Below, in pieces: positions 1-7,333 of a stretch of DNA of 24,327 nt (positions are counted from its first letter, which is position 1; each line of letters opens with the position of its first letter). Position numbers and translations under genes: made by a program. The notes beneath the pieces are model-generated. The model did not search any database. It saw only the letters and a list, made by a program, of their open reading frames with translations, and was not told where the DNA came from. Origin of the DNA: a virus; the IMG/VR virus record IMGVR_UViG_3300027973_002084, positions 1-24,327 of that record; one strand, written 5' to 3'.

Positions 1-21
1 GTAAGAACGCCAAAAAAAGAA

Positions 22-2772
22 CTAGGTTGTTTTAGTGTCATGAGTTTCAAAAGCAATTTTCCAAAGGTCATATGTTGGGTTTGATGCCCATTCGATCGGC
101 GACGGGAGACGAGTGTCTCCGTATGACGCACGATCTGTAGTGACATCATACGGCTTCAATTGTAAACCAGTAACGACTGCTTTGCCTCCAATTAATCGAG
201 GATCTACCTTCTCAATCTTTAGGACATTCTGTGCTGTTTCTTTTAAGCGATCTACAAATCTTTGTTTAGCGGCATGTTTGTATCCATTTGATTTACAGAA
301 GTTAACGTAGCTTGCGTACAGCTCAACATATGCGTTTTTAACATACAAACCACGTTCGCTTTCATCTGTAGAAGGTCGGAAAGCACCTCCTCCGATACTT
401 GTAGTCGAATTAGGCGCATACAAACAACAGTCCGAAAGCCACGCGCAAATTGGATTATTAAATACCAGAGCTTCGATATCCGTAGCATTCAGCGTGGGGC
501 AATGCTTAACCGGATTGCTCAGCACATCGCGCATTTGATCTCGCGTCATTGATAAAGCCCAGCTCACAATCCCCGATAATTCTGGAGCTAGTTCACCTTC
601 TATGCGATCTTCATACACATTTATAAGATTCTTACGTTGAGAAGGAGGGACAACTTTATCCATGACAATCGTCAAACGACGACGCTCCAATCCGCTACTA
701 ATATCGGAGGACGATATATGTTCGTTAGAAGCAATACAAACCAACAACTCCGGTTTAAAGTTAATCGTCTGTGTCCCATACTTTCGCTCCGCCCGCAAAG
801 TGTCAGAGGAGGAAGTAAGTTTTTTTAACGTGTCTAAACGTTTTGAGAAAGAAGCCTCGTCTGTCAAAAGCAGTAACCGCTTGCCGATGAGGTTGTGCGT
901 CTCGAACCGATTGGTTTCAATTGTTTCTAAATCGCTCGTATGCGTCCCACCAAATCCAGCAAGGGCAATAAGAATTTGCTGCAGCGTGGATTTACCTGTA
1001 CCGCCCGGACCAATTAAGTGAAGAAATTTTTCTCCTGTGACATAACCTGTTACCAACGCACGTAGAAATGCTTGGATAATAACTACCTTTTCTGTTCCTA
1101 CAGCATGTTCTAGCCAAGTAATAAACTTAGGGCACATAGCTTTTTTGTCGTAGTCATAACCTAGCTTTGTTCGTAAGAACAAATCCTTATGGTTACCAGC
1201 GTTAAATTGTTGTGTGTCCGGATCTAAAATACCATTCTTAAATGGTATAAAACGGCGACCTTTGTTCCATATGGATGTACGTCCACCATCAATCGAACGT
1301 AACATTTTAGCTTTTAGTATTTGATAAACGGAAGCCACGGTAGCTGAGTTGTATTTCGGTAGAACACCAGCTACAACAAAAGTGTCTAGGGTTTTTACAA
1401 TCCTACGTTTAATGTGCTGATCGTCTTGGAGATACCAAATACCTTGGTCGTCGTCGTAAGTAAAGAACTCGTCTAAGGTCGAGTCGAATAAAAAGCGATC
1501 GCCATAGTTGTTAACAATAACATCGGCAATGTCGTTCTCCGAAAACTGCCTGTTGTTTTGTTGCAAGTTTATTAGCTGGGCCGGTGTTGCTGGTGTGGTA
1601 GCCATTGAATCGATTGAGTGTGAAGGTGTTGATGTTGATGTTGTTTGGAAAGAATCTTCCGAAAAAATGTCAAAAGCCAATATTGAATTTACTGGTTTTG
1701 CTTTTTTGCTTTTGATGTCTGATTTAACTTGATCTGGGCACAAGGTCTCAAAGAGATTCTTATAGTGAGACTTTAACTTTTTCCACGGGGATAATTCTCC
1801 GTTCTCTACAGCTAGCGAAATAGCTGGCTTCAAAGAAGAAGCATCAGTGATGCTGTTTAAGATCCGGTTAAATTTGCCATCAAGCTCAGGTGCGTAGTCA
1901 TACAGAGCATAGAACGCACGGTGTGCTATGTCAAGTGGTTTTTCTCGTGTTGGGACTTGCGAGTCTCGTAACCAGTTGCTCCACCCTATGATTTCTTTGA
2001 GAACCATAGCCATGGCAAACGATCTGTCCTCGACTTGATTGCCTTCGAGTATCTCCTTAACCGAGTTACTAACCAGTTTGCTGATCTCTACCCCTTCGTC
2101 GGCATATTCAACATTTAACGCTTCTAATGGATCTGATTCTGTAGATTCTTCTTTAGGGATTCGTGTGTAAGCAATATAAGCTTCGTCAATTTTTACCGCT
2201 GGTATGAATTTTTCTGTAACACATATAAGATCTTCTCCTTGTTTTGAACCGTAAAAAAGATTTACCGTTAATGTCGCTCTACGATCTGAGCCCGGAATCT
2301 GTTGGGAAATCTGCCTTGTAAACCATTGAAAAAAATCTGGGTCTAATATCGGTTTTTCTAAACCAAATACCAATCTAAATCGAGGCCAATCTACCGTGGA
2401 GCTAGGCGAGTAATAAGCGGATGATAGATAGTTTTTACAAAGATCTAATTCGAGTGCTTGATCAGGAGTTAACTCTTGCTTCTGTATTTTTTCACCTTCT
2501 TCTGTTTTTCCGTCTAGTTGATTATCTATATCAATAATAATCAAGCCTGCTTGAATACATCCAGTCTTATCCTTAATGCGCTTGCCATCTACTAAATGCC
2601 ACGCACAAAGACCTTCGCCTTCTTTTACTTGTTCTGATATAAAAGTAATGCTTTCGGTAACAGGAATCCAATTCTCATTGAATGACTTAAAATTACCACC
2701 TGCACTTATTTTCCCTGTTTTAGGGTTTACATATTTTTTAACTTCAGAATTTAACGAACAGACAAATTGCAT
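22..2772 (-). CDS. Primase-polymerase/SF3 helicase fusion (D5-like replicative primase-helicase)
   Basis: A 916 aa protein that probably primes and unwinds phage DNA at the fork. The N-terminal ~300 residues look like an archaeo-eukaryotic-type primase: an acidic 'IIIDID' motif near residue 75, then 'SPSSTVDWPRFRLVFGLE', matching the spacing of AEP catalytic blocks. The C-terminal half is a superfamily 3 / D5-type helicase with Walker A GPGGTGKST near residues 584-592, Walker B 'LLLLTDEASF' near 637 and a sensor-type 'CIASNEH' motif. Length fits phage/plasmid primase-helicases. A Shine-Dalgarno-like GGAG lies 7 nt before the ATG, unusual here because most neighbours lack one. It is the last gene of the leftward replication block. 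The helicase is certain; the primase assignment rests on short motifs. Confidence 0.9.
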   Translation of the reverse strand: MQFVCSLNSEVKKYVNPKTGKISAGGNFKSFNENWIPVTESITFISEQVKEGEGLCAWHLVDGKRIKDKTGCIQAGLIIIDIDNQLDGKTEEGEKIQKQELTPDQALELDLCKNYLSSAYYSPSSTVDWPRFRLVFGLEKPILDPDFFQWFTRQISQQIPGSDRRATLTVNLFYGSKQGEDLICVTEKFIPAVKIDEAYIAYTRIPKEESTESDPLEALNVEYADEGVEISKLVSNSVKEILEGNQVEDRSFAMAMVLKEIIGWSNWLRDSQVPTREKPLDIAHRAFYALYDYAPELDGKFNRILNSITDASSLKPAISLAVENGELSPWKKLKSHYKNLFETLCPDQVKSDIKSKKAKPVNSILAFDIFSEDSFQTTSTSTPSHSIDSMATTPATPAQLINLQQNNRQFSENDIADVIVNNYGDRFLFDSTLDEFFTYDDDQGIWYLQDDQHIKRRIVKTLDTFVVAGVLPKYNSATVASVYQILKAKMLRSIDGGRTSIWNKGRRFIPFKNGILDPDTQQFNAGNHKDLFLRTKLGYDYDKKAMCPKFITWLEHAVGTEKVVIIQAFLRALVTGYVTGEKFLHLIGPGGTGKSTLQQILIALAGFGGTHTSDLETIETNRFETHNLIGKRLLLLTDEASFSKRLDTLKKLTSSSDTLRAERKYGTQTINFKPELLVCIASNEHISSSDISSGLERRRLTIVMDKVVPPSQRKNLINVYEDRIEGELAPELSGIVSWALSMTRDQMRDVLSNPVKHCPTLNATDIEALVFNNPICAWLSDCCLYAPNSTTSIGGGAFRPSTDESERGLYVKNAYVELYASYVNFCKSNGYKHAAKQRFVDRLKETAQNVLKIEKVDPRLIGGKAVVTGLQLKPYDVTTDRASYGDTRLPSPIEWASNPTYDLWKIAFETHDTKTT

Positions 2773-2827
2773 GGGCTAGCTCCGTCTTACTATTTTGGCA
2801 CGATGTCCCGTATTAGACCACGGTTAG

Positions 2828-2856
2828 ACTCGAAAGCTCGGGTTAAACTTTCGAGT
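2828..2856. repeat. 9-bp perfect inverted repeat over the nuclease stop codon
   Basis: ACTCGAAAG (2828-2836) and CTTTCGAGT (2848-2856) form a perfect 9-bp stem with an 11-base loop that contains the TAA stop of the nuclease gene. No T-run follows on either strand, so it is not a standard intrinsic terminator. It may protect or process the mRNA end between nuclease and primase-helicase genes. Confidence 0.6.
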
Positions 2857-3613
2857 AAAATTTCTTTAAAACTTCCATCCACTGTTTCTTGTCTATATCT
2901 AATTCGTTAGCACCAAAAGTAAAAATTTGAACTGAATACTCGGGAACAGGAGTAGACACAATTATTCGAGTTTTGTCGATTTTAACTCCTAGACAATGCT
3001 CTGCAGCAATAGAGTATGCAGCTAGCTGTAACTTTGTCTTTTTTAATTTAAAAACACCACTAACTAAAGCCTTACGAGTTTTCTCGTCTAAGTCCATAGT
3101 GGGTTTTGGAAATCTATAACTATAAGGACCTGCGGAAGTTTTAAAGTCTGCGAGTATACATTCCCCGTTTTGATCTTTATAAATTATGTCGGGACAACCG
3201 GCATAACCATGGCCTGTAGTATTGTCGTAATAATGAATTCTGCCAATACCGTCGTCCCCCACATATTTTGACCACTGTGGCTGATTATATGGCTTTTCAG
3301 ACCACAGCACCTTACTGTTTTCTAAAAGCTCATCTAATTTTTCTGGAAGATCTTGCCAAAAAGGAAGTAAATCCTGAGGCGGTTTGACAATTAGACCTCG
3401 GATATAGTTTTCGACTGCACCGTGTACCCACGAACCTCTTGCCGCCGCTGCATCTGCTACACCCGGATTTAATACATTCCAGTGAGCTAATTTCCGTTGA
3501 GTATCTTCCGTTTGTGTAGCGGATAAGACACTAGTTACTGAAGGTAGTGGTCTATGTACTCCATCACAAACGTAATGACGTAAACCATCAATTGTTAAAC
3601 GAGTTTGGGACAC
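2843..3613 (-). CDS. PD-(D/E)XK (RecB/Cas4-type) nuclease
   Basis: A 256 aa metal-dependent nuclease of the PD-(D/E)XK fold, probably an exonuclease for phage recombination, DNA processing or host DNA degradation. Visible motifs: 'RPLPSVTSVLS' (21-31) and 'ARGSWVHGAVE' with His64, as in RecB-type nucleases; 'GCPDIIY' with Asp142; 'ADFKTS' with Asp156 and Lys158; and a 'QLAAYS' motif (Gln197, Tyr200). All expected catalytic residues are present. The start is GTG; an in-frame TAG lies 7 codons upstream with no ATG between. A near-palindrome overlaps the GTG. It sits between the acidic 121 aa protein and the primase-helicase. Cas4-like iron-sulphur cysteines are not evident, so RecB-like exonuclease is preferred. 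Confidence 0.9.
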   Translation of the reverse strand: MSQTRLTIDGLRHYVCDGVHRPLPSVTSVLSATQTEDTQRKLAHWNVLNPGVADAAAARGSWVHGAVENYIRGLIVKPPQDLLPFWQDLPEKLDELLENSKVLWSEKPYNQPQWSKYVGDDGIGRIHYYDNTTGHGYAGCPDIIYKDQNGECILADFKTSAGPYSYRFPKPTMDLDEKTRKALVSGVFKLKKTKLQLAAYSIAAEHCLGVKIDKTRIIVSTPVPEYSVQIFTFGANELDIDKKQWMEVLKKFYSKV

Positions 3614-3624
3614 AAGTTTGTGTC
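3609..3624. promoter_or_regulatory. Inverted repeat overlapping nuclease start codon
   Basis: GACACAA-GT-TTGTGTC is a 7-bp inverted repeat with a 2-base centre that covers the GTG start of the nuclease. It could be an operator or a translation-controlling hairpin. This is inferred only from symmetry and position. Confidence 0.4.
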
Positions 3625-3652
3625 GAATTACCTAAACTCTAGCGTATCCTAA

Positions 3653-4018
3653 TTAAAACGCATTAACAGGACACCTGTTCGCATTAAAATCCTGTGGATC
3701 ATCACCTTCATCTTCGTCCTCTTCATCTTCCTCGTCTTCGTCTACACCATTAATAAAAAATTCTGATTTTTGATAATCAAATTCTTTAGACCGGGTATTT
3801 AAATCTTCGTTTAAACAGATACCCGCCATAAAACTTTCTACGACAATATCACCACACTCTTCTGCTGATCTGACGCTACCGTCTGGACCAACGCACTCTT
3901 GCAGAAGTTGGTTCGAAACGGTTAGCGCACAGAGCTTATCTAGTTTTTCGTTTAGCTTTGTCAGGTTGTCTACAACAGCCTTTTGAAAAAGCTCGAATTT
4001 TCTGCTACGTGATGTCAT
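3653..4018 (-). CDS. Hypothetical protein with highly acidic C-terminal tail
   Basis: A 121 aa protein of unknown function. I chose the ATG at 4018 because it forms an ATGA overlap with the TGA of the upstream methyltransferase-like gene, indicating translational coupling; a longer frame would run inside that gene. The N-terminal part is a basic helical segment (SRSRKFELFQKAVVDNL), and the last ~35 residues include a run of mostly Asp/Glu before a short hydrophobic end (CPVNAF). Acidic tails ending in Phe occur in phage ssDNA-binding or replication-partner proteins such as T7 gp2.5, and also in DNA mimics. No family is recognised. Confidence 0.7.
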   Translation of the reverse strand: MTSRSRKFELFQKAVVDNLTKLNEKLDKLCALTVSNQLLQECVGPDGSVRSAEECGDIVVESFMAGICLNEDLNTRSKEFDYQKSEFFINGVDEDEEDEEDEDEGDDPQDFNANRCPVNAF

Positions 4019-4578
4019 GTTGGAAGTTCCGGAAGGGCTCCGATGTTTTCCCAATTTACTGCGTAACTGATCATCGTGCCATCCATCCACTTGTCCGGTT
4101 TTTGGAAAACAAACCAACAAGCTGTTACAGAGTCTTTAGTCGAACCTACAGCTCGAAATTTTGGCCGTGGCGACAAAACAACCATGTTCGATAATTTATT
4201 CTTTAGAAGGAATGTTCTTCGTTTAAACACCGGTTCTAAGAAAGATAACCTATCTAAAAGAGCAATGCCATTAGTCGCTATTGACATTCCGTATTCCATT
4301 ATGTATTCACTGTAGTCTTTTAAACCCATGGTTGAGCAGACGACCCAATCGTATTTTTTTTCTCGCATGGACACCCACCAGATAGGATCTAATAAGTTAT
4401 TCGGGTCTTCATTTGTTGTGACTGTATATTTATGTTTTTGAAGTTGTGTGCTTAAAACGTGTTGCGGATCGTAAGGAACTAAGATGTTTCCCGATATAAA
4501 CGTGTGCTTAATCAGCGTATGGGTCACCCCATCTGGAACTACATAAAAGTCGGTCATGAGGATCATGTGGAGATTCAT
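4015..4578 (-). CDS. Degenerate phage DNA methyltransferase-like protein
   Basis: A 187 aa protein resembling phage class I (Rossmann) DNA methyltransferases but lacking the catalytic loop. 'NILVPYDPQHVLSTQLQKH' occupies the place of the SAM-binding motif I region, 'TVTTNED' the acidic residue after strand 2, and 'YDWVVCSTMGL' (about residues 75-85) the place of motif IV, where active enzymes carry (D/N)PP(Y/F/W). Downstream, 'LLDRLSFLEP', 'VLSPRPKF' and 'GSTKDSVTACWFVFQK' match the C-terminal blocks I know from phage Dam-like enzymes. The family link is moderately supported; loss of motif IV suggests no methylation activity, perhaps a binding or decoy role. It starts divergently from nblA and is coupled by ATGA to the next gene. 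Confidence 0.6.
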   Translation of the reverse strand: MNLHMILMTDFYVVPDGVTHTLIKHTFISGNILVPYDPQHVLSTQLQKHKYTVTTNEDPNNLLDPIWWVSMREKKYDWVVCSTMGLKDYSEYIMEYGMSIATNGIALLDRLSFLEPVFKRRTFLLKNKLSNMVVLSPRPKFRAVGSTKDSVTACWFVFQKPDKWMDGTMISYAVNWENIGALPELPT

Positions 4579-4586
4579 AGTGTACT

Positions 4587-4605
4587 GACAGGAAGGTTGC
4601 CTGTC
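4587..4605. promoter_or_regulatory. Inverted repeat (candidate operator) at nblA -35
   Basis: GACAGG (4587-4592) and CCTGTC (4600-4605) form a 6-bp inverted repeat with a 7-base spacer. The right arm overlaps the -35 hexamer of the nblA promoter and the repeat lies 9 bases upstream of the divergent methyltransferase-like gene, so a bound regulator could affect both. Confidence 0.45.
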
Positions 4606-4625
4606 TACTGAAGAGTGAGTATAGT
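4597..4625 (+). promoter_or_regulatory. Sigma70-type promoter for nblA-like gene
   Basis: TTGCCT (4597-4602), a 17-base spacer and TATAGT (4620-4625) lie 22 bases before the ATG. The overlapping AGTATA reads as TATACT on the other strand and could serve the divergent gene, although no good -35 is seen there. Confidence 0.6.
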
Positions 4626-4647
4626 CGTCATATTCCAGGTTTATTAA

Positions 4648-4926
4648 ATGTTAAATCTTGAGTGGCTCGATACAGAACAGAATTTTTTACACCAGCGAGT
4701 TCTTAGGGATGCTAGGAAGTTGGACAAAGAACAACTTATAGAGGTTTTTGAAATGGTACATAGACAGCATTTGTTACATAAACGTTTATTCTCGGCTTTA
4801 TCTTCTTGGTGTGTTCGCTCTGGCGTAACGCTTCCTCCGTTAACGGAACTTTTAACTCCACGTGAAGTTGACCATCCGTTAAAACGAAACTCTACTAAAT
4901 GTTCTTCCAGCTCAAGCGATGAATAA
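4648..4926 (+). CDS. nblA: NblA-like phycobilisome degradation protein
   Basis: A 92 aa protein whose residues 4-50 match the NblA (Ycf18) family, small helical adaptors that direct phycobilisomes to Clp proteolysis. Key matches: L7-x2-E10-Q11-x-F13, then K27-E28-Q29-L30-x-E32-x-F34 and V37-x-R39-Q40-x3-H44-x3-F48, the same order and spacing as cyanobacterial NblA. NblA is normally ~60 aa; here a ~40 aa tail with a Ser-rich end (SSSSSDE) is added. nblA is known from some freshwater cyanophages. The gene is the only plus-strand gene in this block, with its own promoter and an AGG 8 bases before the ATG, and overlaps the tail of the convergent zinc-ribbon gene by 32 bases. Assigned by motif comparison from memory. 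Confidence 0.75.
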   Translation: MLNLEWLDTEQNFLHQRVLRDARKLDKEQLIEVFEMVHRQHLLHKRLFSALSSWCVRSGVTLPPLTELLTPREVDHPLKRNSTKCSSSSSDE

Positions 4927-5248
4927 TTCTATATATTTGAGTTTTGCTCATACCGTATTTGATGCTCAATTCTTTTTGAGTCTTGCCTTCTCTATATAAT
5001 CTTCTCATATCTCTAACATTGGTATCTGTCAATATTGCCCCTGGGTTACATGAACCTTGTCTGTTTCTGTTTTCTTTTTTATAAGGGTTTATTAATTTAT
5101 GACCATCTTTTATTAACAGAATCTCTTCTGTTGAAAATTTCAAGCCGCACGTGGGACAAAAGCGACGCCTGGTTTTTCCGTTTTTTTTCTGACGGACCGT
5201 TAAAACGTTAGTGACAACGCTGTTGCAGTCTGGGTTTGGGCAAAACAT
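4895..5248 (-). CDS. Zinc-ribbon plus helix-turn-helix DNA-binding protein
   Basis: A 117 aa probable transcription factor. The N-terminus has a four-Cys zinc ribbon: CPNPDC at residues 3-8 and CPTCG some 24 residues later, joined by a basic 'RQKKNGKTRRRF' stretch. The C-terminal half carries a helix-turn-helix: 'GKTQKELSIKYGMSKTQIYRII'. A very similar HTH ends the HNH-like protein at 6746-7333. The chosen ATG at 5248 begins just before the first Cys pair; a longer frame would run through the upstream terminator hairpin. There is no Shine-Dalgarno sequence, only a T/A-rich leader. The target is unknown. Confidence 0.75.
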   Translation of the reverse strand: MFCPNPDCNSVVTNVLTVRQKKNGKTRRRFCPTCGLKFSTEEILLIKDGHKLINPYKKENRNRQGSCNPGAILTDTNVRDMRRLYREGKTQKELSIKYGMSKTQIYRIIHRLSWKNI

Positions 5249-5289
5249 TATAAAAATTAAAAATAAAAAGCGCCGGGAGTACCGACGCT
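5249..5289 (-). terminator. Rho-independent terminator after the 272 aa gene
   Basis: On the minus strand an 8-bp stem (AGCGTCGG / CCGGCGCT, one G-U pair) with a 5-base loop at 5269-5289 is followed by TTTTTATTTTTAATTTTT. It lies 27 bases after the stop of the 5317-6135 gene and runs up to the start of the zinc-ribbon gene, so it separates two leftward transcription units. Confidence 0.8.
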
Positions 5290-5316
5290 CGATTGGCTTC
5301 ACTTGTTTACTGTACT

Positions 5317-6135
5317 CTAAAAGTCAACTCCTAGAGCTTTGGCCTGTTCTTCTGTAAGCTCAACAGCTTTTTTTCGTTTCGGCTGCGGGGGTTCGGGTTT
5401 AACTACGATTACATCCTCTGCTGCTGGAGCAGCAACAGGAGCAAACATACGAGCCATTCCTGTTCCCTCTAAAGCTTGCGGCCTTGCAGCGGCAAACTGA
5501 GCTTTAATTTCAGAATGATCTGAGCCAAGGGGCAGCTCTACCAAGTCCGAACCAGGGATGTGAGATTTCAAGCAATGCACTACAGATTCAGTTCCCGTCG
5601 AATCGAGCCACGCGATAACGTCCTCGACCAATTTTTCTTCAAGCTCATTTTGAGCCGGACGGTCTTTAAACTCCAAGGCATTAAAATTAATCTTGGCACC
5701 GTCTGCTCCCGTTACAGGATCCCGTTCGTTAAAAGAACGAGTCACAAACTTACTAGACGTGATAACTGAAGCGCAGTTAATCCTGTTGTTGTACAGGGTT
5801 TGAAAATAAGAGATAAAATTCTTTTGACTGGACTTACCTGAGATCATCGCGGTAGTTACACAGCGTGGCGGCAAAAGCCGGTGCTTCGGAGTTACACCGA
5901 TAAAAGCAATACGCATGAACTCTTCTTGGTTCCGCATTCCAAGATTTCCAAAATAAGGGGTAAACCCTAAAAGGATAAATTCAATTGGAATGCCGTTATC
6001 GTTTGCATCGATAATTGCAGAGTCAGAGTCTACATCAGATTTCCAACGGCGAGCTTGAAGATCAATTCGTAGTGTGTGGGGAGGAACGTTGGCGAGAATT
6101 TCGTCTTCGGAAAATTTACCGGCAATAAAAACCAT
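5317..6135 (-). CDS. Conserved-looking phage protein of unknown function (SSB neighbour)
   Basis: A 272 aa protein not assigned to a family. The first ~210 residues look like a compact alpha/beta domain ('IEFILLGFTPYFGNLG', 'FMRIAFIGVTPKHRLLPPR'), followed by an Ala/Pro/Lys-rich linker and a short acidic helix ending in LGVDF. A flexible linker with a terminal Asp-Phe resembles SSB-type or SSB-partner tails, which is only suggestive. It begins 15 bases after the SSB-like gene and both are probably co-transcribed, so a role in ssDNA metabolism is a reasonable guess. A weak CAGG lies 9 bases before the ATG. A rho-independent terminator follows. Confidence 0.8.
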   Translation of the reverse strand: MVFIAGKFSEDEILANVPPHTLRIDLQARRWKSDVDSDSAIIDANDNGIPIEFILLGFTPYFGNLGMRNQEEFMRIAFIGVTPKHRLLPPRCVTTAMISGKSSQKNFISYFQTLYNNRINCASVITSSKFVTRSFNERDPVTGADGAKINFNALEFKDRPAQNELEEKLVEDVIAWLDSTGTESVVHCLKSHIPGSDLVELPLGSDHSEIKAQFAAARPQALEGTGMARMFAPVAAPAAEDVIVVKPEPPQPKRKKAVELTEEQAKALGVDF

Positions 6136-6150
6136 GATTAAATACCTGAA

Positions 6151-6795
6151 TTAAAGGGAAAAATCGATTGAACCAATAGCCGCCGCAGCAATTTTACCTT
6201 TTTCAGGATCCACTGCTTTTTTAGGGGCGGACTTCGATGACTTGGGAAGATAAAGAATCTTATCCAAGGTGTAATTTAAGTAATTTTTATCATCTTTTTC
6301 GCTAGTAGAGACTTTACCGACCGCAATTGTCGGTGTGCCTGGTGCTAAATCTGATAGTTGTTTTGATAATTCAGCCCATGCTGTCAATTTAAACCAACAC
6401 GTTTCGGCGTTATCCGCTTGCCAAGCAAGGGAACGATTCGTGACGGTGGTGTCTGAGAGCTCAACCTCATCGGCTTTTGGACCCAGACCACCCGCAGCAA
6501 TAAACAAGTTGATTGCCAGCAGGTCATCGAAGTTATCTTTTGAGATAACTAGCATTGGTTGCATTTGAAGCACACCATCAACCGCGGCTCGTGTAGGACC
6601 AATAGCTAAAACAGAATCGTTTTTGCTTAATTGTTGTAGTAGTTTACCTACATAGTGATTTTTGTCCTGGATTAATTGGACCTTTGTTGAAACTCTTTTG
6701 TCGTTTGACGGGAGAGCATCAGCTAAGACGTTAATAACGCCTTCGTTATCCTGCGCGGTGTCTGTTATTTTCAGACCCAACAGAAAAATGTTCAT
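6151..6795 (-). CDS. Single-stranded DNA-binding protein, probable tandem OB folds
   Basis: A 214 aa protein probably coating ssDNA during phage replication. Residues ~95-185 read as an OB fold of the SSB type: 'NLFIAAGGLG', 'ETCWFKLTAWAELSKQL', 'GTPTIAVGKVSTSE', then 'YLNYTLDKILYLPKS'. The 'CWFKLTAWAELS' strand matches the SSB 'WF-V-WGKLA' block. Residues 1-90 show a second OB-like pattern. The C-terminus (GSIDFSL) is a weak version of the acidic-hydrophobic SSB tip, after a Lys/Pro/Ala-rich linker. The first 16 codons overlap the end of the upstream HNH-like gene by 50 bases. The neighbouring 272 aa protein may be a partner. Confidence 0.75.
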   Translation of the reverse strand: MNIFLLGLKITDTAQDNEGVINVLADALPSNDKRVSTKVQLIQDKNHYVGKLLQQLSKNDSVLAIGPTRAAVDGVLQMQPMLVISKDNFDDLLAINLFIAAGGLGPKADEVELSDTTVTNRSLAWQADNAETCWFKLTAWAELSKQLSDLAPGTPTIAVGKVSTSEKDDKNYLNYTLDKILYLPKSSKSAPKKAVDPEKGKIAAAAIGSIDFSL

Positions 6796-7333
6796 GCTTT
6801 AGTTTCCGATAAATGGTTGAGCGATGCACCTTTAGTGCCTTGGCTGCTTGACTTACGCCAGAACCTTGGCTTATGAATGCTAGTAGCATATTGGTATCTC
6901 CGCCAGTTAATTTCGAGTTTTTTCCGGTTCTGTAAGAAAAATGATATGGATTTATACACGACTTACAGTTGCAACTAGGCCGAGCTATAGCACCTTCACG
7001 AGGAATATCTAAATATTTCAAAATTAAATTTCTGACATAATAACGTTGTTTAAAAACATATAAGCAAGGAACATTATTGCTAAAGTTTTCACCCCAAGGC
7101 TCACATGTTTTGTAATCAAACAAGTTTAATGCTAATTTTTTAAATAGTGTAGAAAGTGGAGTTTCTTTACAGATCTTATAATGTAAGTTAAACGAACTTG
7201 CGTCTAAAGCACGACAAATATCCTCAGCTTGAGCCACCGCGTGGTTATTATTATTAGCTTCTATATAAAGGTCGATTGTTTTATTTTTTTTTAATATTTT
7301 AAGCTGGTATTTTTTTTCATTATTTGAGGACAT
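6746..7333 (-). CDS. HNH-like zinc finger / helix-turn-helix protein
   Basis: A 195 aa probable DNA-binding protein derived from an HNH homing-endonuclease-type family. The middle contains 'CNCKSCINPYHF', the C-x2-C-x-NP-x-H half of a zinc-HNH domain, but the usual preceding catalytic His block is not evident. The C-terminus has a helix-turn-helix ('GVSQAAKALKVHRSTIYRKL') like the one in the 117 aa zinc-ribbon protein. It may therefore regulate rather than cut DNA, though an active nicking enzyme cannot be excluded. It overlaps the virion-type gene upstream by 14 bases and the SSB-like gene downstream by 50 bases, which could reflect a moved-in gene. Confidence 0.75.
   Translation of the reverse strand: MSSNNEKKYQLKILKKNKTIDLYIEANNNNHAVAQAEDICRALDASSFNLHYKICKETPLSTLFKKLALNLFDYKTCEPWGENFSNNVPCLYVFKQRYYVRNLILKYLDIPREGAIARPSCNCKSCINPYHFSYRTGKNSKLTGGDTNMLLAFISQGSGVSQAAKALKVHRSTIYRKLKHEHFSVGSENNRHRAG

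Noticed and set aside
662-1021. 119 aa plus-strand open frame
   Set aside because: Antisense to the conserved helicase domain of the primase-helicase; a shadow frame.
1495-1502. GCGATCGC, the cyanobacterial HIP1 octamer
   Set aside because: I noticed only one copy, which is near chance for 24 kb; not evidence of HIP1 enrichment.
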